The notes beneath the pieces are model-generated. The model saw only the letters and a program-made list of their open reading frames with translations, was not told the DNA's origin and made no database searches. From Clostridium sp. MCC353 (GTDB lineage Bacteria > Bacillota > Clostridia > Lachnospirales > Lachnospiraceae), in the NCBI RefSeq assembly GCF_018785315.1, contig NZ_WQPN01000178.1, positions 6,423-70,422 of the forward strand: a stretch of DNA of 64,000 nt. The letters are read 5' to 3'. A program made the translations under genes and the position numbers. Position 1 is the stretch's first letter; every line of letters begins with the position of its first letter. Below, in pieces: positions 43,328-52,138 of this stretch.

Positions 43328-44423
43328 CTTTTCCACCCACTTTTGCATACAACACTAATTGAGTAGTTTCCTTATCAAAGAAATAGATGTTCTCCATTTC
43401 AAACTTTATGTAAACCTGTTGTTTCAATTCCTGTTCCGGCACATCCACCCGGCAGACCAGTTCCGATTCTCCGGCGCGCACATACAGAATGCAGTAATTT
43501 CCCAAAAACTCAACATTTTCAAGGTCCACAGTGATTACGTTCTCCCCGGGGCCTTCCGCTACGGAAAACTGCTCCGGCCTGATTCCCATAACCAGTTCCT
43601 TACCTCGATATTCTTTCAGCTTTTCCATCGCGTCAGGCGGCAGATTCAGCCGGTTTCCCTCGAACACAAAACCATCGGTTTCGATTTTCCCTTCCAAGAA
43701 ATTCATCTGGGGAGAACCGATAAATCCGGCTACGAACATATTAGATGGTTCATAGTAGATCTCTTTTGGCGTTCCCACCTGCTGGATGATCCCGTCTTTC
43801 ATGACCACCATCCGGTCCGCCATGGTCATGGCTTCCGTCTGGTCGTGGGTTACATAAATGGTGGTAACCCCCAGATCCCGCTGCAGCTTTACGATCTCAG
43901 CTCTGGTGCTGGTCCTCAATTTGGCGTCTAAGTTGGACAGAGGTTCGTCCATCAAAAAGACCTGAGGCTGTCTCACCACGGACCGGCCTAACGCAACCCT
44001 CTGCTTCTGGCCTCCCGACAACTGGCCCGGAAGACGTCTGAGCAAAGGTTTCAGACCCAGAATTCCCGACGCCTCCTGCACCTTATCATAGATTACAGTA
44101 TCCTTCTCATGCCGCACCCTCAGGCTCATTCCCACGTTATCGTAGACCGTCATATTTCCGTATAAGGCGTAATCCTGGAACACAACGGCGATATCCCGCT
44201 CCACCGGCGGACATTTATTGATCACCTTTCCGTCCAGTATCAGTTCCCCGCCGGAAATGGCTTCCAGGCCCGCAATCATTCTGAGAACGGTGGATTTTCC
44301 GCAGCCGGACGGCCCAACAAACACGATAAACTCTCCATCGTTCACATCCAGATTAAAATCATGAACCGCATGGAACCCATTGGAGTATATTTTATTCACA
44401 TTTTTAAACTGCAAGCTGCCCAT
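43320..44423 (-). CDS. Carbohydrate ABC transporter ATPase (MsmX/UgpC type)
   Basis: A 367-residue ATPase. Walker A is GPSGCGKST (about residues 37-45), the Q-loop VVFQDYALYG, signature LSGGQKQRVALGR (about 134-146), Walker B VFLMDEPLSNLD, and switch His in YVTHDQTEA. A C-terminal TOBE/regulatory domain follows from about 235. It energises the permeases at 47681 and 48564. Most LplB/YtcP importers in Firmicutes lack a dedicated ATPase, so its presence in this operon is noteworthy, and it may also serve the locus at 13-15 kb. Confidence 0.95.
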   Translation of the reverse strand: MGSLQFKNVNKIYSNGFHAVHDFNLDVNDGEFIVFVGPSGCGKSTVLRMIAGLEAISGGELILDGKVINKCPPVERDIAVVFQDYALYGNMTVYDNVGMSLRVRHEKDTVIYDKVQEASGILGLKPLLRRLPGQLSGGQKQRVALGRSVVRQPQVFLMDEPLSNLDAKLRTSTRAEIVKLQRDLGVTTIYVTHDQTEAMTMADRMVVMKDGIIQQVGTPKEIYYEPSNMFVAGFIGSPQMNFLEGKIETDGFVFEGNRLNLPPDAMEKLKEYRGKELVMGIRPEQFSVAEGPGENVITVDLENVEFLGNYCILYVRAGESELVCRVDVPEQELKQQVYIKFEMENIYFFDKETTQLVLYAKVGGKDE

Positions 44424-44427
44424 CACA

Positions 44428-44889
44428 TCACCTCATCTCCAGGCCTTCGCCCATACTCTCCAGTTTTTCCTGCAGCTTCTGCCTTCTGTCCGTCCTGCGG
44501 ATGTTTGTAAGCCCCGCCGCGATCAGAAGACCTGTGCCCGCTGCATTGGCCGCCAGAATGATCATCTGCCTGCTGTACGGCTTCAGAATAAACGGCACAA
44601 ACACAACCTGGCGCAGAACCATGTACGCTCCCAGGCCCAAAGCCACAAATGCCAGCTTTTTTTCATAGATATTCATCTTGACCGCGCAGGTGAACAAGGC
44701 AAACAGCATGACAATGTTGATCATAACGGCCGGCCCCATCCAGAAGCTGACTTCGATCACATCCAAAATGCTGATTACATAGACCAGTTCAGCCACAATC
44801 GCAAACAGGGTCAGCGAATACGATAATCCGTCTTTTTTATATAATGACACGTATGCCTTTTTTTCTTTTTCATCCATTTTACTGCTCAT
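44428..44889 (-). CDS. Small membrane protein of unknown function (153 aa)
   Basis: A charged N-terminus (MSSKMDEKEKKAYVSLYKKD) then four membrane segments (about 25-125) and a basic C-terminal tail (RRTDRRQKLQEKLES). The start at 44889 overlaps the upstream gene by 11 bases; a longer frame reaches 44922. No family recognised. It lies 4 bases before the ATPase gene start, so expression is coupled. Confidence 0.65.
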   Translation of the reverse strand: MSSKMDEKEKKAYVSLYKKDGLSYSLTLFAIVAELVYVISILDVIEVSFWMGPAVMINIVMLFALFTCAVKMNIYEKKLAFVALGLGAYMVLRQVVFVPFILKPYSRQMIILAANAAGTGLLIAAGLTNIRRTDRRQKLQEKLESMGEGLEMR

Positions 44890-45430
44890 TTTCCATGCGC
44901 CCCTTCTTTTCATTTTTAACAAATGTCATGTGACTCACAGCCATTGCGATCCCAAAACCGACGCAGGCAACGATCTGCAGCAGGTAAATCAATAATCCGA
45001 TCTGAAATGTGGTAAAATGTGGTTCATAATCTACTAATCCTTCCAGATTTAGATACTGGAAATCAAGAGTTCTGTAAAATGCCTGGACTGCCTGTATATT
45101 GGAAACAGCATATACAGCTCCCGCGCAGCAGGCCAAAAGTAAAGCTTCCATAACAATCAAGGCAAACCGGTCCGGCACCTTGCTGTAAATTTCAAGTAAA
45201 AATGAAAATAAAACGATAAGTATGCCGATCAGCGCCAGCAGGAATATCTGCCTGTTAAATGTCTGAAGTACGGAATCATGGAAAAATGAAATCTGGCTGT
45301 TCTGCTTTAACTTCAGGCCAAACAGATCCTTATACTCAGTCATGAAAACCAATGTAAAGATAAATACAACGACTGCCATTACCAGATATATCCCGGCAGT
45401 AATTTTCTGAGTTTTAAATATTTTCTGCAT
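44879..45430 (-). CDS. Small membrane protein of unknown function (183 aa)
   Basis: Four predicted membrane helices (about residues 12-30, 58-80, 88-112, 145-168) with an extracytoplasmic-like loop between the first two and another between the last two. GGAG precedes the ATG. No recognised domain. It follows the large binding protein gene and precedes another unknown membrane gene. Confidence 0.65.
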   Translation of the reverse strand: MQKIFKTQKITAGIYLVMAVVVFIFTLVFMTEYKDLFGLKLKQNSQISFFHDSVLQTFNRQIFLLALIGILIVLFSFLLEIYSKVPDRFALIVMEALLLACCAGAVYAVSNIQAVQAFYRTLDFQYLNLEGLVDYEPHFTTFQIGLLIYLLQIVACVGFGIAMAVSHMTFVKNEKKGRMENEQ

Positions 45431-45494
45431 AATCAGCTCCCGCCTTTATCTAATAAGGGAGGAGGAAGAATCCCCCTCCCTCAAATTAATTGTA

Positions 45495-47639
45495 TCAGTT
45501 GCCGGAAGTCATCACTTCATATGCGGCCTGATAAGTTTCTTTATAAAGTTCAAGGCCTCTCTTCTCAAACTCTGCAAGGTATTCCTCGTAATTCTGGGCT
45601 ACCACAGCGCCGGAAGGAGCATTTCCTTTGGTTTTATAACGCACAACATTGAACATAAACTCTACAATATCCTGTGTATCCAGGGATGTGGATTCAGAAA
45701 CCGCTTCCTTCTGTCTGGAGGTTAAGGAGAATACAGGCGGAATCATCTTGTAGTAATTTGGATTATCCCCTTTCAGGCCTTCTCCCGCATAGGTTGCGAA
45801 ATTGGTTGTGGAACCCTGAAGCAGCGCCCATCCGTCGAATCCTCTTTCTGAGGTATACTGGTACTCAAATCCGATTTCCTTCTGGTATCCGATTGGCATC
45901 AGACAGCCCATCCAGTCTCTGAGGAAGGTGGATAAATCGCCCTTGGCAACCGCTCCTGCGGTCTCAACCACCCAAGGAGTGAACTTAGGATACTGGATTC
46001 CGTCAGGACCTTGGTATTTCTCACCCTCTTCCAGGGTCATCGGAAGGCCGTAATTCTGAACAACAGCGCCCTCTTCTGTGAAGAAGTAATCCATCACCGC
46101 ACATGCTCTCTGAACCTGCTCATCGGTAGAACCGGCTACGGAAATCGCCCATCCGTCAGGCTTAATCGCTCTTCCGTTGTCGATGTAATACTGCCATACG
46201 CCGTTCACTTTCGCTACAGGAGGAAGAATAACAACCGTATCCTTATTCAGGGAATCTGATGTGGAAGAAGCGATCCAGTCATATGTCATAAATCCAAAGG
46301 AAGGAGCGTCGCCTTCATCTGTTCCCCATAAAGTAGAACGGAAATTGGTCTTATCCGTCAGTTCATAGCAGTCGGAATAGATCAGCCCCTCTGCTTCCAT
46401 ATCGGATAAGTAGCAGAGCACATTGTAAATATCTTCTTCTGAGTAGGTATACTGAACTTTTCCATCTCCGTCGATGTACCATCTGGAAAGATAGGAGTCA
46501 GCGCCATGGGCTTTAATTCCGCCAAAGTAGGTGGAAAGCCTGATCAGGTCTTCACGGTAGCTGGACTGTCTTACGAACAGAGGCCATACCGCTTCTGCTT
46601 TTCCGTCGGTCAGCAGTGTTGGATTCGCTTTGATACAGCGCATTAAAGCGATCATCTCATCGATATCATAAGCAGCTTTTTCTCCCAGGAACAGTTCAGA
46701 CGGGTTATCATAGTCATAGTTGTCTTTGATGTACTGGATCAGCGCTCCGGTAAGAGTTTCACCGTTCTTCACATCCAGCCCGTTCTGAATCTCGATGATG
46801 CTCTGGTCAGTCTTTTTCACCACATCAACGCCTTTTTTCGGAGTAACCGTTCCGCCGTTATCGCCGGTTCTCTTGTTGTCCCCAACATAAAAGCCATTGT
46901 AATGAACGGTAAAGTCAGCCTTGTCATAAGCAGCGCTTTCGTCATCCAGAAGTTTTGTCACCCAGGCTTCCCTGATGTTAAATGTTCTTGCAAACTGGTT
47001 TAATTCAGCGATATAAGGAACATGGTAAATGCTTCCGTCATAAGCGGTAATCGCAGATTTCACTGCCGGATTCGCATCCAGATACGCCTTGAAATTAGGC
47101 ATGAATCCCTCTTCCATCTTCTCAGACAGATTCACAAATTTGCCTTCTGTTCCATAGAACATGAGACGTTCCGCAACGGATTCGCCGCCAAATATATTGG
47201 CTCCCGAAAAGTTTGAGGTGGATTCCGTCTGAATCATATCTGAAGCTTTAATATCCTGTACCGTCACGTCAGTAAACTTGCTGTTTAACTCTTTTTCCAC
47301 ATAGGACCACATAGGTTTTAACATTCCCGCAGATACCACAGTTCCGTCCGGAAGGGTCAGCGGAGATTCCTGGTTATAAGTCATGGTCCTGGATTTATTG
47401 CCCAGAGCAAAGTTGAACTTGAGTTCTACCGTATTCGTAAGATCCGGTCCGGTTTTCTCCTCCCCTTTTGTTTCCTCAGCTCCCCCAGCCGCCTCGGTGG
47501 TGGCCTTTGGGGCCTCAGTTGTGCTCTGCTGTGATGCCTGCTGGGACGCCGCCTGGTCTACAACCGACGATCCGCACCCCGTCAATGCTGACGCTGCCAT
47601 TACAGCCGCCATCAGACAGCTTATTGCTTTCTTTCTCAT
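45495..47639 (-). CDS. Very large sugar-binding lipoprotein of the polysaccharide importer
   Basis: A 714-residue lipoprotein (lipobox ALTGCGSS, Cys near 22, then an Ala/Thr/Gln-rich linker to about residue 65). The rest fits the family 1-type extracellular sugar-binding proteins, but it is some 150-200 residues longer than the usual LipO/LplA proteins, including the one at 15452. Extra length often goes with long oligosaccharide ligands; the ligand here is presumably an oligouronide. GGAGGAAGTTATTTT precedes the ATG. Confidence 0.9.
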   Translation of the reverse strand: MRKKAISCLMAAVMAASALTGCGSSVVDQAASQQASQQSTTEAPKATTEAAGGAEETKGEEKTGPDLTNTVELKFNFALGNKSRTMTYNQESPLTLPDGTVVSAGMLKPMWSYVEKELNSKFTDVTVQDIKASDMIQTESTSNFSGANIFGGESVAERLMFYGTEGKFVNLSEKMEEGFMPNFKAYLDANPAVKSAITAYDGSIYHVPYIAELNQFARTFNIREAWVTKLLDDESAAYDKADFTVHYNGFYVGDNKRTGDNGGTVTPKKGVDVVKKTDQSIIEIQNGLDVKNGETLTGALIQYIKDNYDYDNPSELFLGEKAAYDIDEMIALMRCIKANPTLLTDGKAEAVWPLFVRQSSYREDLIRLSTYFGGIKAHGADSYLSRWYIDGDGKVQYTYSEEDIYNVLCYLSDMEAEGLIYSDCYELTDKTNFRSTLWGTDEGDAPSFGFMTYDWIASSTSDSLNKDTVVILPPVAKVNGVWQYYIDNGRAIKPDGWAISVAGSTDEQVQRACAVMDYFFTEEGAVVQNYGLPMTLEEGEKYQGPDGIQYPKFTPWVVETAGAVAKGDLSTFLRDWMGCLMPIGYQKEIGFEYQYTSERGFDGWALLQGSTTNFATYAGEGLKGDNPNYYKMIPPVFSLTSRQKEAVSESTSLDTQDIVEFMFNVVRYKTKGNAPSGAVVAQNYEEYLAEFEKRGLELYKETYQAAYEVMTSGN

Positions 47640-47680
47640 AAAATAACTTCCTCCTTCTGCCTTATCAGGCTATATTGCAT

Positions 47681-48544
47681 TTATCCTTTTACCCCGCCCA
47701 TGTTAACACCTTTTGCAAAGTATTTCTGAATGTACGGGTAAATGACCAGTACTGGTACAATCGAACAGATGATAATCGCATAGGCTAAACTGTCCGCCGA
47801 ATAGGACAGGTTCACAGGCGATTCATCATATAATTTCTGGTAGTTCTCAATCAACTGCCTCAAATACACCTGCAGAGGCTGTTCATAGGGATCCGCCAAA
47901 AGCATTCTGGACCAGTAATACGCGTTCCAGCGGGAAATCGCATAGAACAAGGTTACGGTCGCGATGCTGGCAGTTGACATCGGTATGTAAATCTTTCCAA
48001 ACAACTGGAATTCATTGGCCCCGTCCACAATGGCCGCCTCTTCAATCTCCTTAGGAATACTGCTGAAATAGTTTCTCAGAAGAATGATGTTGTAAGCCTG
48101 GACGCCGAAGGCCACCACCATGCCCCAGCGGTTGTCAACGCCCATGTTCTTGTAGTTCAGGTACAGGGGGATCATGCCCGCGCTGAACCACATGGTAAAT
48201 ACTAAAAGGAAATTCCACTGTCTTCTGAATACCAGTTTGGACTTCTGAAGGGCATAGGCGCCTGTCAGTGAAATCCCCATACTCCACGCCGTTCCCAATA
48301 CCGTATAAAATAGAGTATTGGTATAAGCGATCCAGAATCCTTTATTATGAAGCACCATATCATACGCCTGGAATGTCACATCCTTTGGGAGAAGGACAAT
48401 CTGGCCGCTCTCATACGCCACCTTGCCGCTGATGGATACGCTGAACGCGTACAGCACCGGATACAGGGCAAGCAGAGCGAAGATAATAACCATGGTATAA
48501 GAAAATACTTTAAATATCTTTTCGCTTCTATCTAACCGTTCCAT
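47681..48544 (-). CDS. Carbohydrate ABC transporter permease (LplC/YtcP type)
   Basis: A 287-residue permease with six helices and the EAA loop (EEAAIVDGANEFQLFGKIYIP, in part). The C-terminus YFAKGVNMGGVKG is typical of the second permease of these importers. It forms the channel together with the next gene upstream (48564-49529). Confidence 0.92.
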   Translation of the reverse strand: MERLDRSEKIFKVFSYTMVIIFALLALYPVLYAFSVSISGKVAYESGQIVLLPKDVTFQAYDMVLHNKGFWIAYTNTLFYTVLGTAWSMGISLTGAYALQKSKLVFRRQWNFLLVFTMWFSAGMIPLYLNYKNMGVDNRWGMVVAFGVQAYNIILLRNYFSSIPKEIEEAAIVDGANEFQLFGKIYIPMSTASIATVTLFYAISRWNAYYWSRMLLADPYEQPLQVYLRQLIENYQKLYDESPVNLSYSADSLAYAIIICSIVPVLVIYPYIQKYFAKGVNMGGVKG

Positions 48545-48563
48545 CTTTTCACCCTTTCTTTTT

Positions 48564-49529
48564 CTACCATAATGATGTATCCGATATGTTCCGGCTTATG
48601 GTATTGGCCCCGATTACCAGGGCAAATGCAATCAGCGAGTTAAACAGGCTGACCGCCGCCCCCACGCCGTAATTGCCCGAAAGAATACCGATTCTCTGTT
48701 CAAAAGTGGAAAGCACATCCGCGGTTACATAGATGTTGGCGTTATACAAAAGCAGAACTCGTTCATATCCGATGGTGAGCATATTTCCAATTCTCATGAT
48801 GATCATGATTATCAGGGTCGGCGCCATGCCCGGGAATGTGACAAAACGGATTTCCTGGAACTTGTTGCCTCCATCCACCTTCAAAGCTTCATAAAGGGAA
48901 GGTGAAATTCCCATGATCGCCGCGAAATAAACAATGGAATTGTATCCGCTCTCCTTCCAGATTCCCACCAGGATGTAGAGAGGCCGGAAATAATTGGCCT
49001 TCTGAAGCATGGACGCCCCCGGCTCAATGAGCCCCAGCTGCTGGAACAGGGATGCGATAACGCCGCTGGAACGCACTCCGCTGTACACCAGCATCAGCGT
49101 GATGCCCGTAATCGTAACTTCTGAAAGGAAATGGGGCAGGTATGTAGCAGTCTGGGTCAATTTCCTGACCGTCTCATTGCCTATCTCCGCAAACAGCAGA
49201 GCCAGGATAATGGGCACCGGAAACCCGAAAATCAGGCTGTAGGCGCTTATGATAAATGTGTTCCTGAACGCCTGCCAGAACTCCACCTTGTTCACTCCTG
49301 TTACCAGATTGATGAAGTTGTCAATTCCCTTAAACTCACTTCCCCACACGCCGAACTGTGGATCAAACCGCTTAAATGCGATCAGCAGGCCTCCCATCGG
49401 TTTATAGGCCCATACGGCAAACCACAGAATCAGCGGCAGCAAAAGCACGTACAGCCGCCAATCCTTTATCACCGCTTTCCAAATCTGTTTGGTATGCGGC
49501 TTTCGCATCTCAATCTCTGTATTTTTCAT
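48564..49529 (-). CDS. Carbohydrate ABC transporter permease (LplB type)
   Basis: A 321-residue permease with six helices and the EAA loop (YEALKVDGGNKFQEIRFVTFP, in part). GGAG precedes the ATG. It overlaps the upstream ECF-S-like gene by 20 bases, showing tight coupling. Confidence 0.92.
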   Translation of the reverse strand: MKNTEIEMRKPHTKQIWKAVIKDWRLYVLLLPLILWFAVWAYKPMGGLLIAFKRFDPQFGVWGSEFKGIDNFINLVTGVNKVEFWQAFRNTFIISAYSLIFGFPVPIILALLFAEIGNETVRKLTQTATYLPHFLSEVTITGITLMLVYSGVRSSGVIASLFQQLGLIEPGASMLQKANYFRPLYILVGIWKESGYNSIVYFAAIMGISPSLYEALKVDGGNKFQEIRFVTFPGMAPTLIIMIIMRIGNMLTIGYERVLLLYNANIYVTADVLSTFEQRIGILSGNYGVGAAVSLFNSLIAFALVIGANTISRNISDTSLW

Positions 49530-50085
49530 TCTGTTCTCCTTCCCCCTGAATAAAATAATTTCTCATATCGCAGATCAGGCCCTTGCGCATTCTCAAAACC
49601 AGACATACGATTAAATCAATCACAGTAATCAAAAATGTGGCTCCAAAGTAATCAACCGCCCCTGTCACTTCCCCGGTCAGGAAAAAGATCACAATCCCCT
49701 TTCCCGCAGAGAGGCAGATATGGGAGACCAGCACATACAGCATCAGGAACACCGGGCTTTCTGCAATGTCGTCCCGGTTTCTTTTTCCATACAGCAGCAT
49801 GGGGATTCCCAAAAATGCATTGGCCAGAACATAAAACATAATTCCGCCGAAAACATTCATATCCGAAAACATAATTCCGGGGATACCCCCGATCATACCA
49901 ACAACCGCTCCCACGGCTCCCCACCGTATCATTGCAATCAGGCTGACTGCAATGGTGAAGCTGAAGTAAAAGTCGCTGCTCCACACACTCAAAAGCCCGC
50001 TTCCCATAAGTTCGGAAATGGCGGCCAATACCGACAGCAGCGCTAAATCAAACCATTGATACTGGTAAATTCTTCCTTTATCCAT
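49510..50085 (-). CDS. ECF-S-component-like membrane protein
   Basis: A 191-residue protein with about five to six membrane segments. The spacing and the GAVVGMIGGIPGIMF and FLGIPMLLYG stretches resemble substrate-binding S components of ECF transporters, but no ECF ATPase or T component is nearby and I cannot name the substrate. It is the first gene of the polysaccharide operon. Its GGAG ribosome site lies inside the operator-like box at 50090-50104. Confidence 0.6.
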   Translation of the reverse strand: MDKGRIYQYQWFDLALLSVLAAISELMGSGLLSVWSSDFYFSFTIAVSLIAMIRWGAVGAVVGMIGGIPGIMFSDMNVFGGIMFYVLANAFLGIPMLLYGKRNRDDIAESPVFLMLYVLVSHICLSAGKGIVIFFLTGEVTGAVDYFGATFLITVIDLIVCLVLRMRKGLICDMRNYFIQGEGEQNEKYRD

Positions 50086-50089
50086 ATAT

Positions 50090-50104
50090 ATGAACTCCGT
50101 TCAT
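50090..50104. promoter_or_regulatory. ATGAAC-N3-GTTCAT box 1 (over the ribosome site)
   Basis: A perfect palindrome ATGAAC-TCC-GTTCAT. Read on the coding strand its centre is GGA, part of the GGAG ribosome site of the operon's first gene. It could therefore be an operator, or form a small RNA hairpin that hides the site. Confidence 0.5.
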
Positions 50105-50174
50105 GGTTTAAATTAATTTTTAAAGACCCATTTGATTCAGGTCTATAAAAATATCCGCGTCACTAAAGTTCTTA

Positions 50175-50195
50175 ATTATGAACCAAGTTCATAAT
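50175..50195. promoter_or_regulatory. ATGAAC-N3-GTTCAT box 2 (over the transcription start)
   Basis: ATTATGAAC-CAA-GTTCATAAT is a 21-bp perfect dyad, with the same half-sites as box 1. It lies 8-28 bases downstream of the -10 of the operon promoter, where a bound repressor would stop transcription. The adjacent IclR gene is the obvious candidate regulator. Confidence 0.7.
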
Positions 50196-50203
50196 ATATG
50201 TAT

Positions 50204-50232
50204 AGTATATACCCGCGTTAACTACTTGTCAA
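50204..50232 (-). promoter_or_regulatory. Promoter of the polysaccharide operon
   Basis: On the minus strand TTGACA (50232-50227), 17 bases, TATACT (50209-50204). It is about 120 bases upstream of the first gene and should drive the run from 50085 to the terminator at 37087. Confidence 0.8.
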
Positions 50233-50284
50233 TATTTCTTGTGCAAATTTATCCATTATTTTTTTCATATCCCTCTTGATACCA

Positions 50285-50390
50285 TAAAACTGCCTATATA
50301 AACTGCTCATATAAACTTCCCATATAAACTGCTCATAAAAATCAGCCCATAAAAACCCGACTGTACAATCCCGCCTGTACAATCCCGTCA
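50285..50390. repeat. Short degenerate direct repeats after the IclR gene
   Basis: CATATAAACTGCTCAT-like words recur at about 50294, 50308 and 50331, followed by CCCATAAAAA-type words, then CTGTACAATCCCG occurs twice (about 50360-50390). The repeats sit between the IclR stop and the operon promoter. No function can be assigned. Confidence 0.5.
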
Positions 50391-50392
50391 TC

Positions 50393-51148
50393 TTACGGTT
50401 TTTGGAAATATCCCAGGTTCCTTGATATCTGAAGCGCAGCCTCCTTCAAATCTTCCGCCACCTTTTCATCATCCAGGTTCTCATTATAGATATCAGACAG
50501 AGAGACAGCGGCAATCACTTCACCGTTATAATTAAAAATAGGAGCGCCGCAGCAGCTTGTAATATCCTCCAGCTCGCGCACGTCCAGAGAATACCCCCTC
50601 ATTTTTGTCCGCTCAATCTCTTCCAAAAAGCGTTCTTTCGATGTGATCGTATAGTTTGTCAGCGCCTTAAACTCAATCTTATCCACCAGGGCAGTCCGCT
50701 CTTCTTCCGGCAGAAATGCAATGATCGCCTTTCCCAGAGAGGTGGCGTAAGCATCTTTCCTGGTTCCCAGGGCACAGGAAGCCAATTTTGCATTCTGGGC
50801 TACATATTTATATACATACACGATCTTAGTCCCGTTCAGCACCGCCACAAATGCAGTCTTGTTATACTTCTCTGCAATCGGCGGAATATAGACGCCGCAC
50901 TGTTCAATCAAGCTCATATCGTTGACATACTTCATGCCCAGGGAATACGTTTCGATGCCAAGGCAGTACTTCTTGTTATTATTCTTAACGGTCGATATAT
51001 AATTCAGCTCCAATAGCGTCTGAACAATCACAAACGCGCTGCTCTTTGCCATCCCCATCTCATTGGCAATCTCCTGTAACGTAATCCCTTCCTTGCAGTC
51101 CGCAATTAACTGCAAAATCGCAAATGTTCGTTCCACTGTTCTGTTCAT
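50393..51148 (-). CDS. IclR-family transcriptional regulator
   Basis: A 251-residue protein: N-terminal winged helix-turn-helix (ITLQEIANEMGMAKSSAFVIVQ, in part, residues about 19-40) and a C-terminal effector domain with ALGTRKDAYATSLGKAIIAFLP and the late RGYSLDVRELEDITSCCGAPI segment. IclR proteins commonly control uronate and polysaccharide catabolism (KdgR is a member). It lies beside the polysaccharide operon and probably binds the ATGAAC-N3-GTTCAT boxes. Confidence 0.92.
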   Translation of the reverse strand: MNRTVERTFAILQLIADCKEGITLQEIANEMGMAKSSAFVIVQTLLELNYISTVKNNNKKYCLGIETYSLGMKYVNDMSLIEQCGVYIPPIAEKYNKTAFVAVLNGTKIVYVYKYVAQNAKLASCALGTRKDAYATSLGKAIIAFLPEEERTALVDKIEFKALTNYTITSKERFLEEIERTKMRGYSLDVRELEDITSCCGAPIFNYNGEVIAAVSLSDIYNENLDDEKVAEDLKEAALQISRNLGYFQKP

Positions 51149-51162
51149 TCTTTGTCCCCCGC

Positions 51163-51188
51163 GGTTTATATATATAAACCAGATTCAT
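51163..51188. promoter_or_regulatory. Palindrome and degenerate third box upstream of the IclR gene
   Basis: GGTTTATAT and ATATAAACC (51163-51180) make a perfect 18-bp palindrome. Overlapping it, ATAAAC-CAG-ATTCAT (51174-51188) resembles the two boxes of the operon. Both lie between the iclR promoter and start, which suggests autoregulation. Confidence 0.4.
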
Positions 51189-51203
51189 GTTTATTATGTT
51201 TTA

Positions 51204-51232
51204 ATTTTATTGCGTTCTCAGTATTCTGTCAA
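51204..51232 (-). promoter_or_regulatory. Promoter of the IclR gene
   Basis: On the minus strand TTGACA (51232-51227), 17 bases, TAAAAT (51209-51204). Confidence 0.65.
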
Positions 51233-51399
51233 TCTTTTTCAGATTTTCTTTCCGGCCCCCTGTTCCGCTACGCTGCTGTTCACCTCGACACAGATATTTT
51301 CCCGGATGGCAGGTAAAAAAGAGCTGTTTATTTTACTGTTATAATAAGTAGATCAGCCATCTGAACTGTTAGCAAAAAAATAAAATAAGCAGTATTTAT

Positions 51400-51441
51400 A
51401 TCAGTAAATAAGTTGACTTTTTTACTGATATTTCGTATACT
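51400..51441 (+). promoter_or_regulatory. Promoter and operator of the toxin-antitoxin pair
   Basis: TTGACT (51413-51418), 17 bases, TATACT (51436-51441). The inverted repeat ATCAGTAAA (51400-51408) and TTTACTGAT (51421-51429) surrounds the -35, a natural site for autorepression by the antitoxin complex. Confidence 0.75.
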
Positions 51442-51461
51442 GTAGTAAAGAGGTGATGATT

Positions 51462-51782
51462 ATGAGTATTAGAAGTGTGATCGAAAACACAATCCCCATT
51501 TCCTTGTTCAACCGCGGATTAGCCGGGAAAATCTTTGAGGAAGTAAAACGCCATGGCGCCAAAGTTGTGATGAAAAACAACTCCCCGGAATGTGTCCTCC
51601 TTTCTCCTGAAGAATACATCCGACTTCTGGATGAGGTTAACGATGCAAGGCTTTTAGCCGCTGCAGCACAACGTATGTCCACGTTCAATCCCTCCACTGT
51701 TATCTCCCAGGAACAGGTGGATCGGGAATTTGGATTCAGCCCTGCCGACTATGAAGAAACGGATGACATTGAATTTGAATGA
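51462..51782 (+). CDS. Phd/YefM-like antitoxin
   Basis: A 106-residue protein with a Phd/YefM-type N-terminal half: IPISLFNRGLAGKIFEEVKR then VVMKNNSPECVLLSPEEYIR. This is the pattern in which a beta strand with an SPEEY motif follows the DNA-binding part. The acidic C-terminal tail (YEETDDIEFE) would wrap the toxin. The start at 51462 follows GAGGTG; the frame extends three codons upstream. Its last bases overlap the toxin start by 4. Confidence 0.85.
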   Translation: MSIRSVIENTIPISLFNRGLAGKIFEEVKRHGAKVVMKNNSPECVLLSPEEYIRLLDEVNDARLLAAAAQRMSTFNPSTVISQEQVDREFGFSPADYEETDDIEFE

Positions 51783-52108
51783 GCTGGGATGTCAAATACC
51801 TTCCTGAAGCCCTTGAAGACCTCCGCAGGCTGGATGGCAGCCAGAAAATCCTGATTCGGAAAGCGATTCAGAAAGTCTGTACAAATCCATTGCCGGAAAG
51901 CGAAGGCGGCTACGGAAAACTCCTGGGGAACAAAAATAACACCAATCTCTCCGGCTTTTTAAAAATTAAGCTGCGAGGCGCCGGACTTCGTATTGTCTAC
52001 CATCTCATCCGGCATGACGATGAGATGCTGGTTATCGTAATCGGCGCACGGGAAGACGATGAAGTCTATGAGATCGCACAAAAACGTATTCTTAAACATG
52101 ATTTATAG
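51779..52108 (+). CDS. RelE/ParE-family toxin
   Basis: A 109-residue basic protein: WDVKYLPEALEDLRRLDGSQ, a KLL segment, then LRIVYHLIRHDDEMLVIVIGARED (in part), the RelE/ParE fold with its Arg and Tyr on the central strands. Cleavage of mRNA at the ribosome (RelE-like) or gyrase inhibition (ParE-like) cannot be told apart from sequence alone, although the YHL-R pattern favours the RelE-like side. Confidence 0.87.
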   Translation: MSWDVKYLPEALEDLRRLDGSQKILIRKAIQKVCTNPLPESEGGYGKLLGNKNNTNLSGFLKIKLRGAGLRIVYHLIRHDDEMLVIVIGAREDDEVYEIAQKRILKHDL

Positions 52109-52138
52109 GTAACCGTTCAGACAGGCCCGAACTGTTAC
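52109..52138. repeat. GTAACnGTTC palindrome, after the toxin gene
   Basis: GTAACCGTTC and GAACTGTTAC flank a ten-base loop (AGACAGGCCC), directly after the toxin stop. A tighter version is GTAACCGTTC-T-GAACAGTTAC at 52616-52636. Half copies occur at about 27699, 37167 and 51359. It looks like a dispersed small palindrome and may terminate transcription here. Confidence 0.6.

Noticed and set aside
49510-50085. A complete ECF vitamin transporter
   Set aside because: No EcfA or EcfT gene is nearby; only a similarity of the membrane pattern to S components remains.
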